Of a stretch of 64,000 nucleotides of DNA, positions 8,391-17,436 are shown one piece after another (within the stretch, counting starts at the first letter, position 1; every line of letters starts with the position of its first letter). The notes below the pieces were generated by a model. It worked only from the letters and a program-made list of their open reading frames with translations. It made no database searches and was not told the origin of the DNA. The stretch is taken from the NCBI RefSeq assembly GCF_021390435.2, contig NZ_JAJVCN010000004.1:1778501-1842500 (forward strand), read 5' to 3'. This stretch comes from Kibdelosporangium philippinense. Lineage in GTDB: Bacteria > Actinomycetota > Actinomycetes > Mycobacteriales > Pseudonocardiaceae. The translations under genes and the position numbers were made by a program.

Positions 8391-11300
8391 ATGACTCCTC
8401 AGGCGCCTTTGCACCGTCCGGCGAACCCGGTCAGGTTCGTCACGGCGGCCAGCTTGTTCGACGGCCACGACGCCGCGATCAACATCATGCGGCGGATCCT
8501 GCAGTCTCAGGGCGCCGAGGTGATCCATCTCGGGCACAACCGCTCGGTCAAGGAAGTCGTCGCGGCCGCGATCCAGGAGGACGCGCAGGGCGTCGCCATC
8601 AGCGCCTACCAGGGCGGGCACGTCGAGTACTTCTCCTACCTCGTCGAACTGCTCAACGAGCGCGGCGCCGGGCACATCAAGGTCTACGGCGGCGGTGGCG
8701 GCGTGATCGTGCCAGCGGAGATCGAGCTGCTGCATTCACGCGGGGTCGCGCACATCTTCTCGCCTGCCGACGGGCAGAAGATGGGCCTGGCCAAGATGAT
8801 CAACACGATGGTCGAGTCCTGCGACTACCCGCTGGCTGACCAAGCACCTACCTCGTGGGACGGCCTGTTCAGCGGTCAGCAGGACGTGCTGGCGCGCGCG
8901 ATCACCCAGATCGAGGCAGGCGTCTTCGACAAGGACATCCTCAAGACGAGCCGTCAGGTGCCGGTTCTCGGCATCACGGGCACCGGTGGTTCCGGCAAGT
9001 CCTCGCTGACCGACGAGATCGTCCGCCGGTTCCGCCAGGACCAGCAGGACAAGGTCCGCGTCGCTGTCCTCGCGATCGACCCGACCCGTCGCCGCGGCGG
9101 TGGCGCGTTGCTGGGTGACCGCATCCGGATGAACAGCGTCGACGGCGAAACCGTCTTCTTCCGCTCGCTGGCCACGCGCCGCGCCGGTGCTGAGGTTCCT
9201 GATGGTCTCGGCGAGGTGATCACCGCGTGCAAGGCCGCTGGCTTCGACCTGATCATCGTGGAGACCCCGGGTATCGGTCAGGGTGACGCGGCGATCGTGC
9301 CGTTCGTCGACTTCTCGCTGTACGTGATGACGCCGGAGTTCGGCGCCGCGTCGCAGCTTGAGAAGATCGACATGCTGGACTTCGCGGACGCGGTGGCGAT
9401 CAACAAGTTCGAGCGTCGCGGCGCCGAGGACGCGCGGCGCGATGTCGGGCGCCAGATGGTGCGCAACCGCGAGGCGTTCGGCCAGTCATGGGAGGACATG
9501 CCGGTTTTCGGCACCAGCGCCGCGACATTCAACGACGACGGCGTGACCGCGCTGTACCAGTACCTGCGTGACGAGCTGGTGGACAAGGGCCTGACGGTCA
9601 GCGAGGGCACGCTGCCGGTCGTCGACCACAAGACTTCGACATCCGCCGCAACCGTGGTCCCGGCGGCCAAAGCCCGCTACCTGTCGGACATCGCCGACAC
9701 GATCCGCGGATACCACGATCGCACGGACCAGCAGGTCGCAGCGGTCCGCGAACTCAAGCACTTTGAGGCCACAAAGGACGCTCTGGCACGGGCCGAATTG
9801 TCCACAACGGACGTTGACGGACTCGTCGCGCGAGCGGCGAAGAAGGTCGACCAGGAGAGCCGGGAACTCCTTGAGGAATGGCCGAAGGTCAAAGAGGACT
9901 ACTCCGGCGACGAGCTCGTGGTGAAGATCCGCGACAAGGAGCTGCGCACGCCGCTGGTCAGGGAAACGCTGTCCGGCAGCAAGATCCCGCGCGTCTCGCT
10001 GCCCCGGTTCGACGACGAAGGCGAAACGCTGCGGTTCCTGCGTAAGGAGAACCTGCCCGGCAAATTCCCGTTCACCGCAGGCGTTTTCCCGTTCAAGCGG
10101 GACGGCGAGGACCCGGCGCGGATGTTCGCCGGAGAGGGCGACGCGTTCCGTACCAACCGCCGCTTCAAGTACCTGTCCCAGGGGTCCGAGGCAACGCGGC
10201 TGTCCACAGCGTTCGACTCGGTCACGCTCTACGGCCGCGACCCCGACACCCCACCGGACGTGTACGGCAAGATCGGTACCTCGGGCGTGTCCATCGCATC
10301 GCTGGACGACATGAAGGCGCTCTACGACGGCTTCGACCTGACCTCGCCCACCACGTCGGTGTCGATGACCATCAACGGTCCCGCGCCGACGATCCTGGCG
10401 TACTTCCTGAACACCGCGATCGACCAGCGGGTGGACGCGTTCCGGGCCGACAACGGCCGCGAGCCCTCGGAGGAGGAGCGCGCGGAGTTGGCAGCGTGGG
10501 CGCTGGCGAACGTGCGTGGCACAGTCCAGGCCGACATCCTCAAGGAGGACCAGGGCCAGAACACGTGCATCTTCTCCACCGAGTTCTCGCTGCGGATGAT
10601 GGCGGATGTCCAGGAATGGTTCATCCAGCAGAAGGTCCGCAACTTCTACTCGGTGTCGATCTCCGGCTACCACATCGCTGAGGCCGGGGCGAACCCGATC
10701 AGCCAGCTCGCGTTCACCCTCGCCAACGGCTTCACCTACGTGGAGTCGTATCTGGCGCGGGGCATGCACATCGACGACTTCGCGCCGAACCTGTCGTTCT
10801 TCTTCTCCAACGGGATGGACGCCGAGTACAGCGTGATCGGCCGGGTCGCCAGGCGGATCTGGGCTGTGGCGATGCGCGAGCGTTACGGTGCCAACGAGCG
10901 GTCGCAGAAGTTCAAGTACCACGTCCAGACCTCGGGGCGTTCCCTGCACGCGCAGGAAATGAGCTTCAACGACATCCGTACGACACTGCAGGCGTTGTGC
11001 GCGTTGTACGACAACTGCAACTCCTTGCACACCAACGCTTACGACGAGGCGATCACCACACCGACCGAGGCCTCGGTGCGCCGGGCGATGGCGATCCAGC
11101 TGATCGTGAACAAGGAGTGGGGCCTGTCGAAGAACGAGAACCCGCTGCAGGGCTCGTTCATCATCGACGAGCTGACCGACCTGGTCGAAGAAGCGGTCTT
11201 GGCCGAGTTCGACCGGCTCTCCGACCGCGGCGGCGTGCTCGGCGCGATGGAGACCGGCTACCAGCGCGGGCGTATCCAGGACGAGTCGATGCTCTACGAG

Positions 11301-11615
11301 ACCCGCAAGCACGACGGATCGCTGCCGCTGATCGGCGTGAACACCTTCCTGCCGGAGAACGGCTCGGAGGAGCCGATCGAGATCGAGCTGGCGCGCGCGA
11401 CCGAGGAGGAGAAGCGCTCGCAGGTCGACCGCACGCGTGACTTCCAGGCCAAGCACCGCGAGGAAGCCCAGGAGGCGCTGCGGCGCCTGCGCGCGTCGGC
11501 GATTTCCGGTGAGAACGTGTTCGCCGAGCTGATGAACGCGGCCAGGGTGTGCACGCTCGGCCAGGTGACCGAGGCGTTCTTCGAAGTGGGCGGTCAGTAC
11601 CGCCGTAATGTGTGA
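8391..11615 (+). CDS. icmF: Fused isobutyryl-CoA mutase (IcmF)
   Basis: The 1074-residue protein starts at the ATG at 8391. In order it has a B12-binding domain (FDGHD, about 23-27, with the cobalt-ligand His, then the G-rich VYGGGGGVIVP), a MeaI-type GTPase (GTGGSGKSS at 197-205, later NKFERRGAEDARRDVGRQM), and the large radical mutase domain (TSVSMTINGPAPTILAYF, ISGYHIAEAGANPISQ, KYHVQTSGRSLHAQE). This order is diagnostic of IcmF. The enzyme interconverts isobutyryl-CoA and n-butyryl-CoA with adenosylcobalamin; the built-in G-protein domain guards cofactor loading. A hydroxyacyl-CoA dehydrogenase gene follows after 3 bases, linking it to butyrate, valine and polyketide-precursor metabolism. 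No cobalamin riboswitch was seen upstream. Confidence 0.96.
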   Translation: MTPQAPLHRPANPVRFVTAASLFDGHDAAINIMRRILQSQGAEVIHLGHNRSVKEVVAAAIQEDAQGVAISAYQGGHVEYFSYLVELLNERGAGHIKVYGGGGGVIVPAEIELLHSRGVAHIFSPADGQKMGLAKMINTMVESCDYPLADQAPTSWDGLFSGQQDVLARAITQIEAGVFDKDILKTSRQVPVLGITGTGGSGKSSLTDEIVRRFRQDQQDKVRVAVLAIDPTRRRGGGALLGDRIRMNSVDGETVFFRSLATRRAGAEVPDGLGEVITACKAAGFDLIIVETPGIGQGDAAIVPFVDFSLYVMTPEFGAASQLEKIDMLDFADAVAINKFERRGAEDARRDVGRQMVRNREAFGQSWEDMPVFGTSAATFNDDGVTALYQYLRDELVDKGLTVSEGTLPVVDHKTSTSAATVVPAAKARYLSDIADTIRGYHDRTDQQVAAVRELKHFEATKDALARAELSTTDVDGLVARAAKKVDQESRELLEEWPKVKEDYSGDELVVKIRDKELRTPLVRETLSGSKIPRVSLPRFDDEGETLRFLRKENLPGKFPFTAGVFPFKRDGEDPARMFAGEGDAFRTNRRFKYLSQGSEATRLSTAFDSVTLYGRDPDTPPDVYGKIGTSGVSIASLDDMKALYDGFDLTSPTTSVSMTINGPAPTILAYFLNTAIDQRVDAFRADNGREPSEEERAELAAWALANVRGTVQADILKEDQGQNTCIFSTEFSLRMMADVQEWFIQQKVRNFYSVSISGYHIAEAGANPISQLAFTLANGFTYVESYLARGMHIDDFAPNLSFFFSNGMDAEYSVIGRVARRIWAVAMRERYGANERSQKFKYHVQTSGRSLHAQEMSFNDIRTTLQALCALYDNCNSLHTNAYDEAITTPTEASVRRAMAIQLIVNKEWGLSKNENPLQGSFIIDELTDLVEEAVLAEFDRLSDRGGVLGAMETGYQRGRIQDESMLYETRKHDGSLPLIGVNTFLPENGSEEPIEIELARATEEEKRSQVDRTRDFQAKHREEAQEALRRLRASAISGENVFAELMNAARVCTLGQVTEAFFEVGGQYRRNV

Positions 11616-11618
11616 CCT

Positions 11619-12497
11619 ATGAGCGATGAAGGGACGAGCGTGAGCGAGATCCGCCGCGTCGGGGTGATCGGCTGTGGGCTGATGGGTTCGGGTATCGCGG
11701 AGGTGTGCGCGCGTTCCGGCCTTGACGTCAAGGTGACGGAGGCGTCGGAGGCCGCGCTGACGGCAGGCAAGGCCCGGATCGAGAAGTCACTCGACCGGGG
11801 TGTGCGCAGCGGCAAGCTGTCGGCCGACGACCGTGAGGCGGCCTTCGCCAGGATCGCGTTCACGACCGACATCGGCGACCTGGCCGACCGTCAGTTCACC
11901 GTCGAGGCGGTCGCGGAGAACGAGCAGATCAAGACGGACGTCTTCACGGCGCTGGACAAGGTCGTCGAGGACGAGACCGCGATCTTCGCGTCGAACACCT
12001 CGTCCATTCCGATCATGAAGCTCGGCATGGCGACCAACCGGCCAGAGCACGTCATCGGTGTGCACTTCTTCAACCCGGTGCCGGTGCTCAAACTGGTCGA
12101 GCTGGTGCCGTCGCTGCTGACCGGCGCGGAGACGCAGTCGCGGGCGCGCGGCTTCGTCACCTCGGTGCTCGGCAAGCAGGTCATCAGGTCGCAGGACCGG
12201 GCCGGGTTCGTGGTCAACGCGCTGCTGGTGCCGTACCTGCTGTCCGCGATCCGGATGCTCGAGTCCGGCTTTGCCTCGCCGGAGGACATCGACAACGGCA
12301 TGGTTCTTGGTTGCGCGCACCCGATGGGCCCGCTGCACCTGACGGACCTGATCGGTCTCGACACCACGAAGGCGATCGCGGAATCGATGTACGCGGAGTT
12401 CAAGGAGCCGCTGTACTCGCCCCCGCCGCTGCTGCTGCGCATGGTGGACGCGGGACTGCTCGGCAAGAAGAACGGCCGCGGCTTCTTCCAGTACTGA
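11619..12497 (+). CDS. 3-hydroxybutyryl-CoA dehydrogenase (3-hydroxyacyl-CoA dehydrogenase)
   Basis: The 292-residue protein has the NAD loop GVIGCGLMGSGIAE (about residues 13-26), HFFNPVPVLKLVE, and a C-terminal helical domain with a GCAHPMGPLHLTDLIGLD segment, all standard for this family. It oxidises (S)-3-hydroxybutyryl-CoA to acetoacetyl-CoA or works in reverse. It starts 3 bases after icmF and is certainly co-transcribed. Together they connect isobutyryl-CoA, butyryl-CoA and acetoacetyl-CoA. A GTG at 11640 with AGGGA upstream is an alternative start that would remove 7 residues. The gene converges with the MFS gene; the stops are one base apart. Confidence 0.94.
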   Translation: MSDEGTSVSEIRRVGVIGCGLMGSGIAEVCARSGLDVKVTEASEAALTAGKARIEKSLDRGVRSGKLSADDREAAFARIAFTTDIGDLADRQFTVEAVAENEQIKTDVFTALDKVVEDETAIFASNTSSIPIMKLGMATNRPEHVIGVHFFNPVPVLKLVELVPSLLTGAETQSRARGFVTSVLGKQVIRSQDRAGFVVNALLVPYLLSAIRMLESGFASPEDIDNGMVLGCAHPMGPLHLTDLIGLDTTKAIAESMYAEFKEPLYSPPPLLLRMVDAGLLGKKNGRGFFQY

Positions 12498-12498
12498 G

Positions 12499-13839
12499 TT
12501 AACTGGTTCGTCGTCGCGCCGCCATCCCCAGCGGCGCGACGGCAACAGCGGCCAGCGCCATCGGCACGGCGGCAACGGCGATGATGCTCGTGGCGGCGAG
12601 TCCGGCGGCGAGCAACGACCCGCCCAGCGTGGGGCCGAGAATTGAGCCGATGCGACCCACGCCGGTCGCCCACCCCACACCTGTGGCCCTGGCTGCCGTC
12701 GGATACATCGAGGCCGCGGCCGCGCTCACTCCACCTTGGCTCCCGCCAACCCCAAAGCCAGCAAGGAAAACCGCGATGAACAGCAGCGGCGGCTGCTGGG
12801 TCGTCACGGACGCCACCACCGCGCACGCCGCGGCTATGAGGTAGCCGAGTACGAGGAACCGGTGGGTTCGGCCGTGCTCGTCGCGGTCGATGAGCCGCCC
12901 CAGCAAGAACCCGCCGAAGATGCCGCCTGCCGCGAACGTCGAGGTCGCCACGGTCGCCGTGCTCGCGGACAGACCAGCCTGCTGGAACAGTACAGGCAAC
13001 CAGCTGAGCAGGAAGTACACCGACACGAGGTTCATGAAGTACGCGATCCACACAAGCACGGTCCCGAGCGCCCGGCCTTCGGTGAACAGTGACGCCACCG
13101 GTGACCGCCCGGTGTGGTCAGTCGGCGATACAAGATCGACTGGCCCGTCCGCCACGGCGTCCGGCGCGACCCTCCGGAGCAGGTCACGTGCCTCGTCGGC
13201 ACGTCCGGCCGCGAGCAGAAACCGGATGGAGTCAGGCAGCCCGCGCGCCATCCAGACGGCGAGGAGCAGCGGCAAGACACCGCCGATCGCGAAGATCATC
13301 CGCCAGCCGAAGGCCGGGATCACCACGGCGGCGACCAGCCCGCCGACCGACGCCCCCAAGCCCACCGCGCCGACCAGCAACATGACAACGGTCGAGCGGG
13401 CCCGCGCGGGTGCGTATTCCGCTGCCATGGCCAGCTGAGTCGAAATGGTTCCACCAAGGCCGATTCCGGCAAGGAACCGCAATATGGCCAGGGTTTCGAC
13501 CGAGTTCCCGACCACGGCGACAAGCAGGGTGCCGACGCCGAAAACCAGTGCGCCGACAACCAGCACGATCCGTCGCCCGAATCGGTCGGCTGTGAGCCCG
13601 AATATTCCACTTCCGAGGAACATTCCGACCAGGCCGCTTGAGAAAACAAAGGACAGCGCGCCGGGCCCGAGCCCGAATTCCCTTGCCACGCTCGACGCGG
13701 TGTAGGCCATCGCCTGTAAGTCGTATCCTTCGAGCAACGCGAGGCCGAAGCACATCCCGATGACCAGTTTCTGCAGGGCGGACCACCTCGACCCGTCGAT
13801 CACCTTCCCGATGTCGACCTTCGGCAGACCATCCATCAT
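12499..13839 (-). CDS. MFS transporter, aromatic acid:H+ symporter (AAHS) type
   Basis: The 446-residue protein has about 12 membrane segments and starts at tandem ATGs at 13839 after AGGAAC. Family marks are GYDLQAMAYTASSVAREFGL in TM1, the loop 2-3 motif GLTADRFGRRIVL, and YFLLSWLPVLFQQAGLS. These match AAHS symporters such as PcaK and BenK, which import benzoate- or hydroxybenzoate-like acids with protons. The substrate is inferred only by family. No aromatic catabolic genes adjoin it. It is divergent from the TetR gene at 14009, with 169 bases between them, so it is probably under that repressor. Confidence 0.87.
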   Translation of the reverse strand: MMDGLPKVDIGKVIDGSRWSALQKLVIGMCFGLALLEGYDLQAMAYTASSVAREFGLGPGALSFVFSSGLVGMFLGSGIFGLTADRFGRRIVLVVGALVFGVGTLLVAVVGNSVETLAILRFLAGIGLGGTISTQLAMAAEYAPARARSTVVMLLVGAVGLGASVGGLVAAVVIPAFGWRMIFAIGGVLPLLLAVWMARGLPDSIRFLLAAGRADEARDLLRRVAPDAVADGPVDLVSPTDHTGRSPVASLFTEGRALGTVLVWIAYFMNLVSVYFLLSWLPVLFQQAGLSASTATVATSTFAAGGIFGGFLLGRLIDRDEHGRTHRFLVLGYLIAAACAVVASVTTQQPPLLFIAVFLAGFGVGGSQGGVSAAAASMYPTAARATGVGWATGVGRIGSILGPTLGGSLLAAGLAATSIIAVAAVPMALAAVAVAPLGMAARRRTS

Positions 13840-14008
13840 CGGTTGTTCCTGTGGCACGTTGAAAGCCTTATCGAGAGATCTCGGCAATGTCCATGTGCAT
13901 GGCAACAAACCGACACCAAAGCCACTGGATGGACGAGTCAAACAGCGGGTCGCCGATTCGATTTCAGTGAATTCATCGAGTTTCGCCCCGCGTTGTACGC
14001 TGTTCGGT
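13840..14008. promoter_or_regulatory. Divergent MFS/TetR intergenic region
   Basis: The 169-base gap holds several small palindromes: GAGATCTC (13875-13882), CCATGTGCATGG (13891-13902, 5-base arms) and a TGAATTCA near 13964. Any could be part of the TetR operator. None is strong enough to single out. Confidence 0.35.
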
Positions 14009-14689
14009 GTGACGTCCGCTGAGCCGAATGCCTTGCTCGATCTGGTGCTGACGGCCGGGCACGAGAGTGATCCCGTCTCCGAGAGCATCCTCGATGGCGC
14101 GCTCGCGGAGTTCCTCGCCTATGGCCTGCGGCGCACGAACGTCGACTCTGTTGCCAAGCGTGCCGGAGTGTCCCGAGCGACCCTGTACCGGCGTTTTGAG
14201 AGCAAAGACGTCCTTGTGCAGGCTGTTCTGGTCCGGGAGTGCCGCCGGTTCTTCGGCAGCATCGCCGCGGCTGTCGACAAGTTGCCGACCGTGCGGGAAC
14301 GGCTGGTCGAGGGTTTTGTGGTAGGGATGCGGTACACCAGGCGTGACCCGTTGTTGTCACGTCTTCTGTCCACTGACCCGGAAGCTCTATTGCCCTATCT
14401 CACGGTCAATGGCGGGCTTGTCGTCGCTGCCGCCCGCGATTTCCTGGTCAGCCAGGCAGAAGGCCTGCCAGGGGGTGACAAGCCGGTTGACGGACGGGAT
14501 CCAGCAGGTGTCGCCGAGCTATTCGTAAGACTGGCGATCTCGTTCGCGCTCACTCCGGACAGTTGCATTCCGCTGGACGATGACGAGTCCGTTCGCGCAT
14601 TCGCGATAAGTTACTTGGCAGTATTGATGGGACCGGCGCGACACCCCGGAAAACGTAGACCTGAGGATGACGCTCTTACTCATTGGTAG
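14009..14689 (+). CDS. TetR-family transcriptional regulator
   Basis: The 226-residue protein starts at the GTG at 14009 (VTSAEPNALLDLVL). The long in-frame extension upstream is antisense to the MFS gene and is not coding. The helix-turn-helix is AKRAGVSRATLYRRFESKDVL (central part GVSRATLYRRF, about residues 52-62). The C-terminal domain is unassigned. It is divergent from the AAHS-type transporter and 8 bases upstream of the FabH-like gene, so it may control both. The ligand is unknown. Confidence 0.9.
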   Translation: MTSAEPNALLDLVLTAGHESDPVSESILDGALAEFLAYGLRRTNVDSVAKRAGVSRATLYRRFESKDVLVQAVLVRECRRFFGSIAAAVDKLPTVRERLVEGFVVGMRYTRRDPLLSRLLSTDPEALLPYLTVNGGLVVAAARDFLVSQAEGLPGGDKPVDGRDPAGVAELFVRLAISFALTPDSCIPLDDDESVRAFAISYLAVLMGPARHPGKRRPEDDALTHW

Positions 14690-14697
14690 CCAGCAAG

Positions 14698-15696
14698 ATG
14701 TGGTTCATGGGTGGAGTTTCTGCTGTGAAAGTTTCTCGCATTCGGCGGGCCGCGCCGGTCGCGGGTGCCCGGATCATCGGATTCGGCGCATACCAACCGT
14801 CCACTGTGGTCACGAGCGAGGAGACGGCCAAACGGTTCGGCCGGACGGGGGAGTGGGTGGAAGGCCGCACCGGCATCGTGTCGCTGCGCAAGGCCAGCGC
14901 GGCCGAAACCGTGCAGGAGATGGCGATTCCCGCCGCTCGGCAGGCCTTGGACAACGCTGGTCTCGATGCCGGGCGAATTGGCCTGGTCATCGTCGCCAGC
15001 TGTAGCGCGGAGAAACCGGTGCCGGACGTGGCATCGGAAGTCGCGCATCGGATCGGCGCGCGAACCGCGGGCGCGTTCGACCTGAACGCGGCATGTGCCG
15101 GTTTCTGCTACGCGTTGACCGTGGCGGCGGATGCGGTGCGTAACGGTTCCGCCGAATATGTCCTCGTAATTGGCACCGAAAGGATGACGGCGTGGGTGGA
15201 TCCCGCCGATCTGGGCACTTCGATCATTTTCGGTGACGGCGCCGGTGCCGCTGTCGTGGGCCCGTCACCCGAACCGGGGATTGGGCCGGTGGTGTGGGGC
15301 AGTGACGGTCAAGGCGCCGATCTGATCCGCATTCCGGACTTTTCGCACGGTATGCACATGGAAGGTCAAGCGGTTTTTCGCTGGGCAACCACCGAAGTTC
15401 ACCCGATTGCGCTAGCCGCGTGTGAACGGGCCGGGGTGAAACCGGGCGATCTGGCCGCGATCGTGCCACATCAGGCGAATCTGCGGATCATTCACGCCAT
15501 GGCCAAGAAGATCGGGGCGCCGGACGCCATCGTCGCCCAGGACGTCGTCCAGTCGGGCAACACGTCGGCCGCGTCGATCCCGCTCGCACTGCAACGACTG
15601 ATCGAGGCCAAGGCGGTCGAGAAGGACTCGCTCGCGCTGCTGGTCGGCTTCGGCGCCGGCCTCAGCTACGCCGCGCAGGTGGTCACCTTGCCCTGA
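14698..15696 (+). CDS. 3-oxoacyl-ACP synthase III (FabH-like ketosynthase)
   Basis: About 332 residues from the ATG at 14698; the ATG at 14707 and GTG at 14725 are alternatives because no ribosome binding site is decisive. The KAS III triad is present: Cys in NAACAGFCYAL, His in VPHQANLRI and Asn in SGNTSAASIPLAL. Such enzymes condense an acyl-CoA starter with malonyl-ACP, in fatty-acid initiation or in starter selection for secondary metabolites. There is no acyl carrier protein or other fab gene beside it, so this is probably an accessory copy. Its 3' end overlaps the convergent TetR gene by 14 bases. Confidence 0.92.
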   Translation: MWFMGGVSAVKVSRIRRAAPVAGARIIGFGAYQPSTVVTSEETAKRFGRTGEWVEGRTGIVSLRKASAAETVQEMAIPAARQALDNAGLDAGRIGLVIVASCSAEKPVPDVASEVAHRIGARTAGAFDLNAACAGFCYALTVAADAVRNGSAEYVLVIGTERMTAWVDPADLGTSIIFGDGAGAAVVGPSPEPGIGPVVWGSDGQGADLIRIPDFSHGMHMEGQAVFRWATTEVHPIALAACERAGVKPGDLAAIVPHQANLRIIHAMAKKIGAPDAIVAQDVVQSGNTSAASIPLALQRLIEAKAVEKDSLALLVGFGAGLSYAAQVVTLP

Positions 15697-16297
15697 CCTG
15701 GGGGAACGTGTCCCGCACCAGGGTGAGCAAGGTGTGGCTGAGCAGCAGGTGAACCTGGTCGCGGCTGAGGTGGTTGCGCATCACCCATTCGCGTCCCGCG
15801 GCCTTCACCATGGCCGCGTACGCCCTGACCATCGCGCGCAGCTGCTCGCGGTGTTCGTGGACCTCGGTCAGGCCGACGAATTCCAGCACGCGGTCCGCGG
15901 CGTGCTCGTCCGCCTCGGCCAGTATCCGCTCGATGTCCGCGTCGTGACCGACTCCGCCGACTGCGACGAGCCACGTTTTGCTGTGCCGCAACACCCGGTC
16001 GAGGAACCAGCTCACACTCGCGTCGATGCGCTCTTCCAAAGTGCCATGCTGTCCGGTCAGCGGCGCTGAACTGGGAATAGTCACCATTCGGCGTACGACT
16101 TCCAGATAAAGATCGCGCTTCGTCCCGAAATAGTGGTTGATCAAACCACGCGCGACCCCGGCATCCTGCGCGATGTCCGTTGTCGACACCGATGGGTACG
16201 GCCGTTCTGAAAATAGCTTGATAGCACAGACAAGGATCTGTTCCCGCCGAGCATCTGGTTCGAGTCGTCGCCAGCGTGGTTCGGAAGCAGAACTCAT
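15683..16297 (-). CDS. TetR-family transcriptional regulator
   Basis: The 204-residue protein has the helix-turn-helix STTDIAQDAGVARGLINHYF (about residues 38-57, recognition part GVARGLINHYF). It ends with a helical C-terminal region of fatty-acid-regulator style. It converges with the FabH-like gene with a 14-base overlap, so transcription of one can interfere with the other. The target is unknown; the FabH-like gene is a plausible candidate by position. Confidence 0.9.
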   Translation of the reverse strand: MSSASEPRWRRLEPDARREQILVCAIKLFSERPYPSVSTTDIAQDAGVARGLINHYFGTKRDLYLEVVRRMVTIPSSAPLTGQHGTLEERIDASVSWFLDRVLRHSKTWLVAVGGVGHDADIERILAEADEHAADRVLEFVGLTEVHEHREQLRAMVRAYAAMVKAAGREWVMRNHLSRDQVHLLLSHTLLTLVRDTFPQVRAR

Positions 16298-16352
16298 GCC
16301 TTTACTCTTCCATGCCGCTGATGGCAGCGTGGAATGAGGTGAGCCTTAAATG

Positions 16353-17183
16353 TCAGGCTGTTCGCTTACCGGACTTCGTCGCCTTCTTCTTCGGTGCGGG
16401 CTTGTCCGCGCTCTTCGCGCGCGTCTGTTCGACACTGCGTTCCAAAGCGGTCATCAGGTCGATCACATCGCCCTGATCCTCTTCTTCTGGTCGTTCCGGC
16501 AGCTCGGCGCCCTCGGCCTTGGCCGCGACAAGCTCGGCCATGGCATCACGGTATTCGTCGGTGAACTGCTCGGGTTTGAACGAACCGGCCATGTTGTCGA
16601 TCAAAGAGGTGGCCATCTTCAGCTCCTGCGGACGCACCTCAAGATCTTGATCAAGGAATCCGAAATCGGGTTTCCTGATCTCGTCCGGCCAGAAGATGGT
16701 GTGCAGAACAAGGACGTCATCACGAGCCCGCAAGATCGCCAACGACTCACGCTGCCGGATGGTGATCTTGACAACCGCGTGCCGATCGGTGTCCTCAAGC
16801 GCCTGCCGCAACAGGACATAGGGGCGGCCAGCGGTTTTGTCGGGCTCGAGGTAGTAGGTCTTCTGGAAAAAGATCGGATCGACCTCTTCGGTCGGCACGA
16901 ACTCGAGGACCTGGATCGACTTGTCGGTGGAGACCGGCAGTTTGTCGAAATCCTCGTCGGTCAGGATGACCACGCGGCCGTCTTCCAGCTCGTAGCCCTT
17001 GGCGATGTCGCGGTATTCGATCTCGTTGCCGCAGATCTCGCAGACACGCTTGTAGCGGATCCGGCCCCCGTCCTCGGGGTGGACCTGGTGAAACCGGAAG
17101 TCATGCTCCTCGGTCGAGCCGAACATCCGGACGGCGATGGTCACCAGCCCGAATGAGATGGCACCGCGCCAGACGGGTCTCAT
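16353..17183 (-). CDS. ku: Ku protein (bacterial non-homologous end joining)
   Basis: The 276-residue protein has the hallmark start RPVWRGAISFGLV, the conserved RIRYKRVCEICGNEI zinc-like segment and the Ku core (about residues 5-255), followed by a Lys-rich tail (PKKKATKSGKR). Bacterial Ku is a homodimeric ring that binds DNA double-strand ends and recruits LigD. No ligD lies beside it here, although the two are linked in many genomes. The basic C-terminal tail is typical of actinobacterial Ku and aids DNA binding. Confidence 0.97.
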   Translation of the reverse strand: MRPVWRGAISFGLVTIAVRMFGSTEEHDFRFHQVHPEDGGRIRYKRVCEICGNEIEYRDIAKGYELEDGRVVILTDEDFDKLPVSTDKSIQVLEFVPTEEVDPIFFQKTYYLEPDKTAGRPYVLLRQALEDTDRHAVVKITIRQRESLAILRARDDVLVLHTIFWPDEIRKPDFGFLDQDLEVRPQELKMATSLIDNMAGSFKPEQFTDEYRDAMAELVAAKAEGAELPERPEEEDQGDVIDLMTALERSVEQTRAKSADKPAPKKKATKSGKRTA

Positions 17184-17436
17184 AGTCGTTTGGTACCCAT
17201 TCGCAGCGAGATTCGCAACCCCAATGGGCCAAATAGTCGCAGGTCAGCACGCGTAGCCCGCAAACAGTGGGTCGCCAGCCCACGCCCGAAATCAACTGCG
17301 GCGCAGCGGCGCGGCCTGGCATGATCGCCGTCGTGGTGCACGAACTGCTCTACCTCTGATCGAGGCGCGTCCAACCGCCGCCGCAGTGGCGCGCGGATCT
17401 CCGCGCGGCCCTTTCAAACCAGAGTCAGGAGTTTCG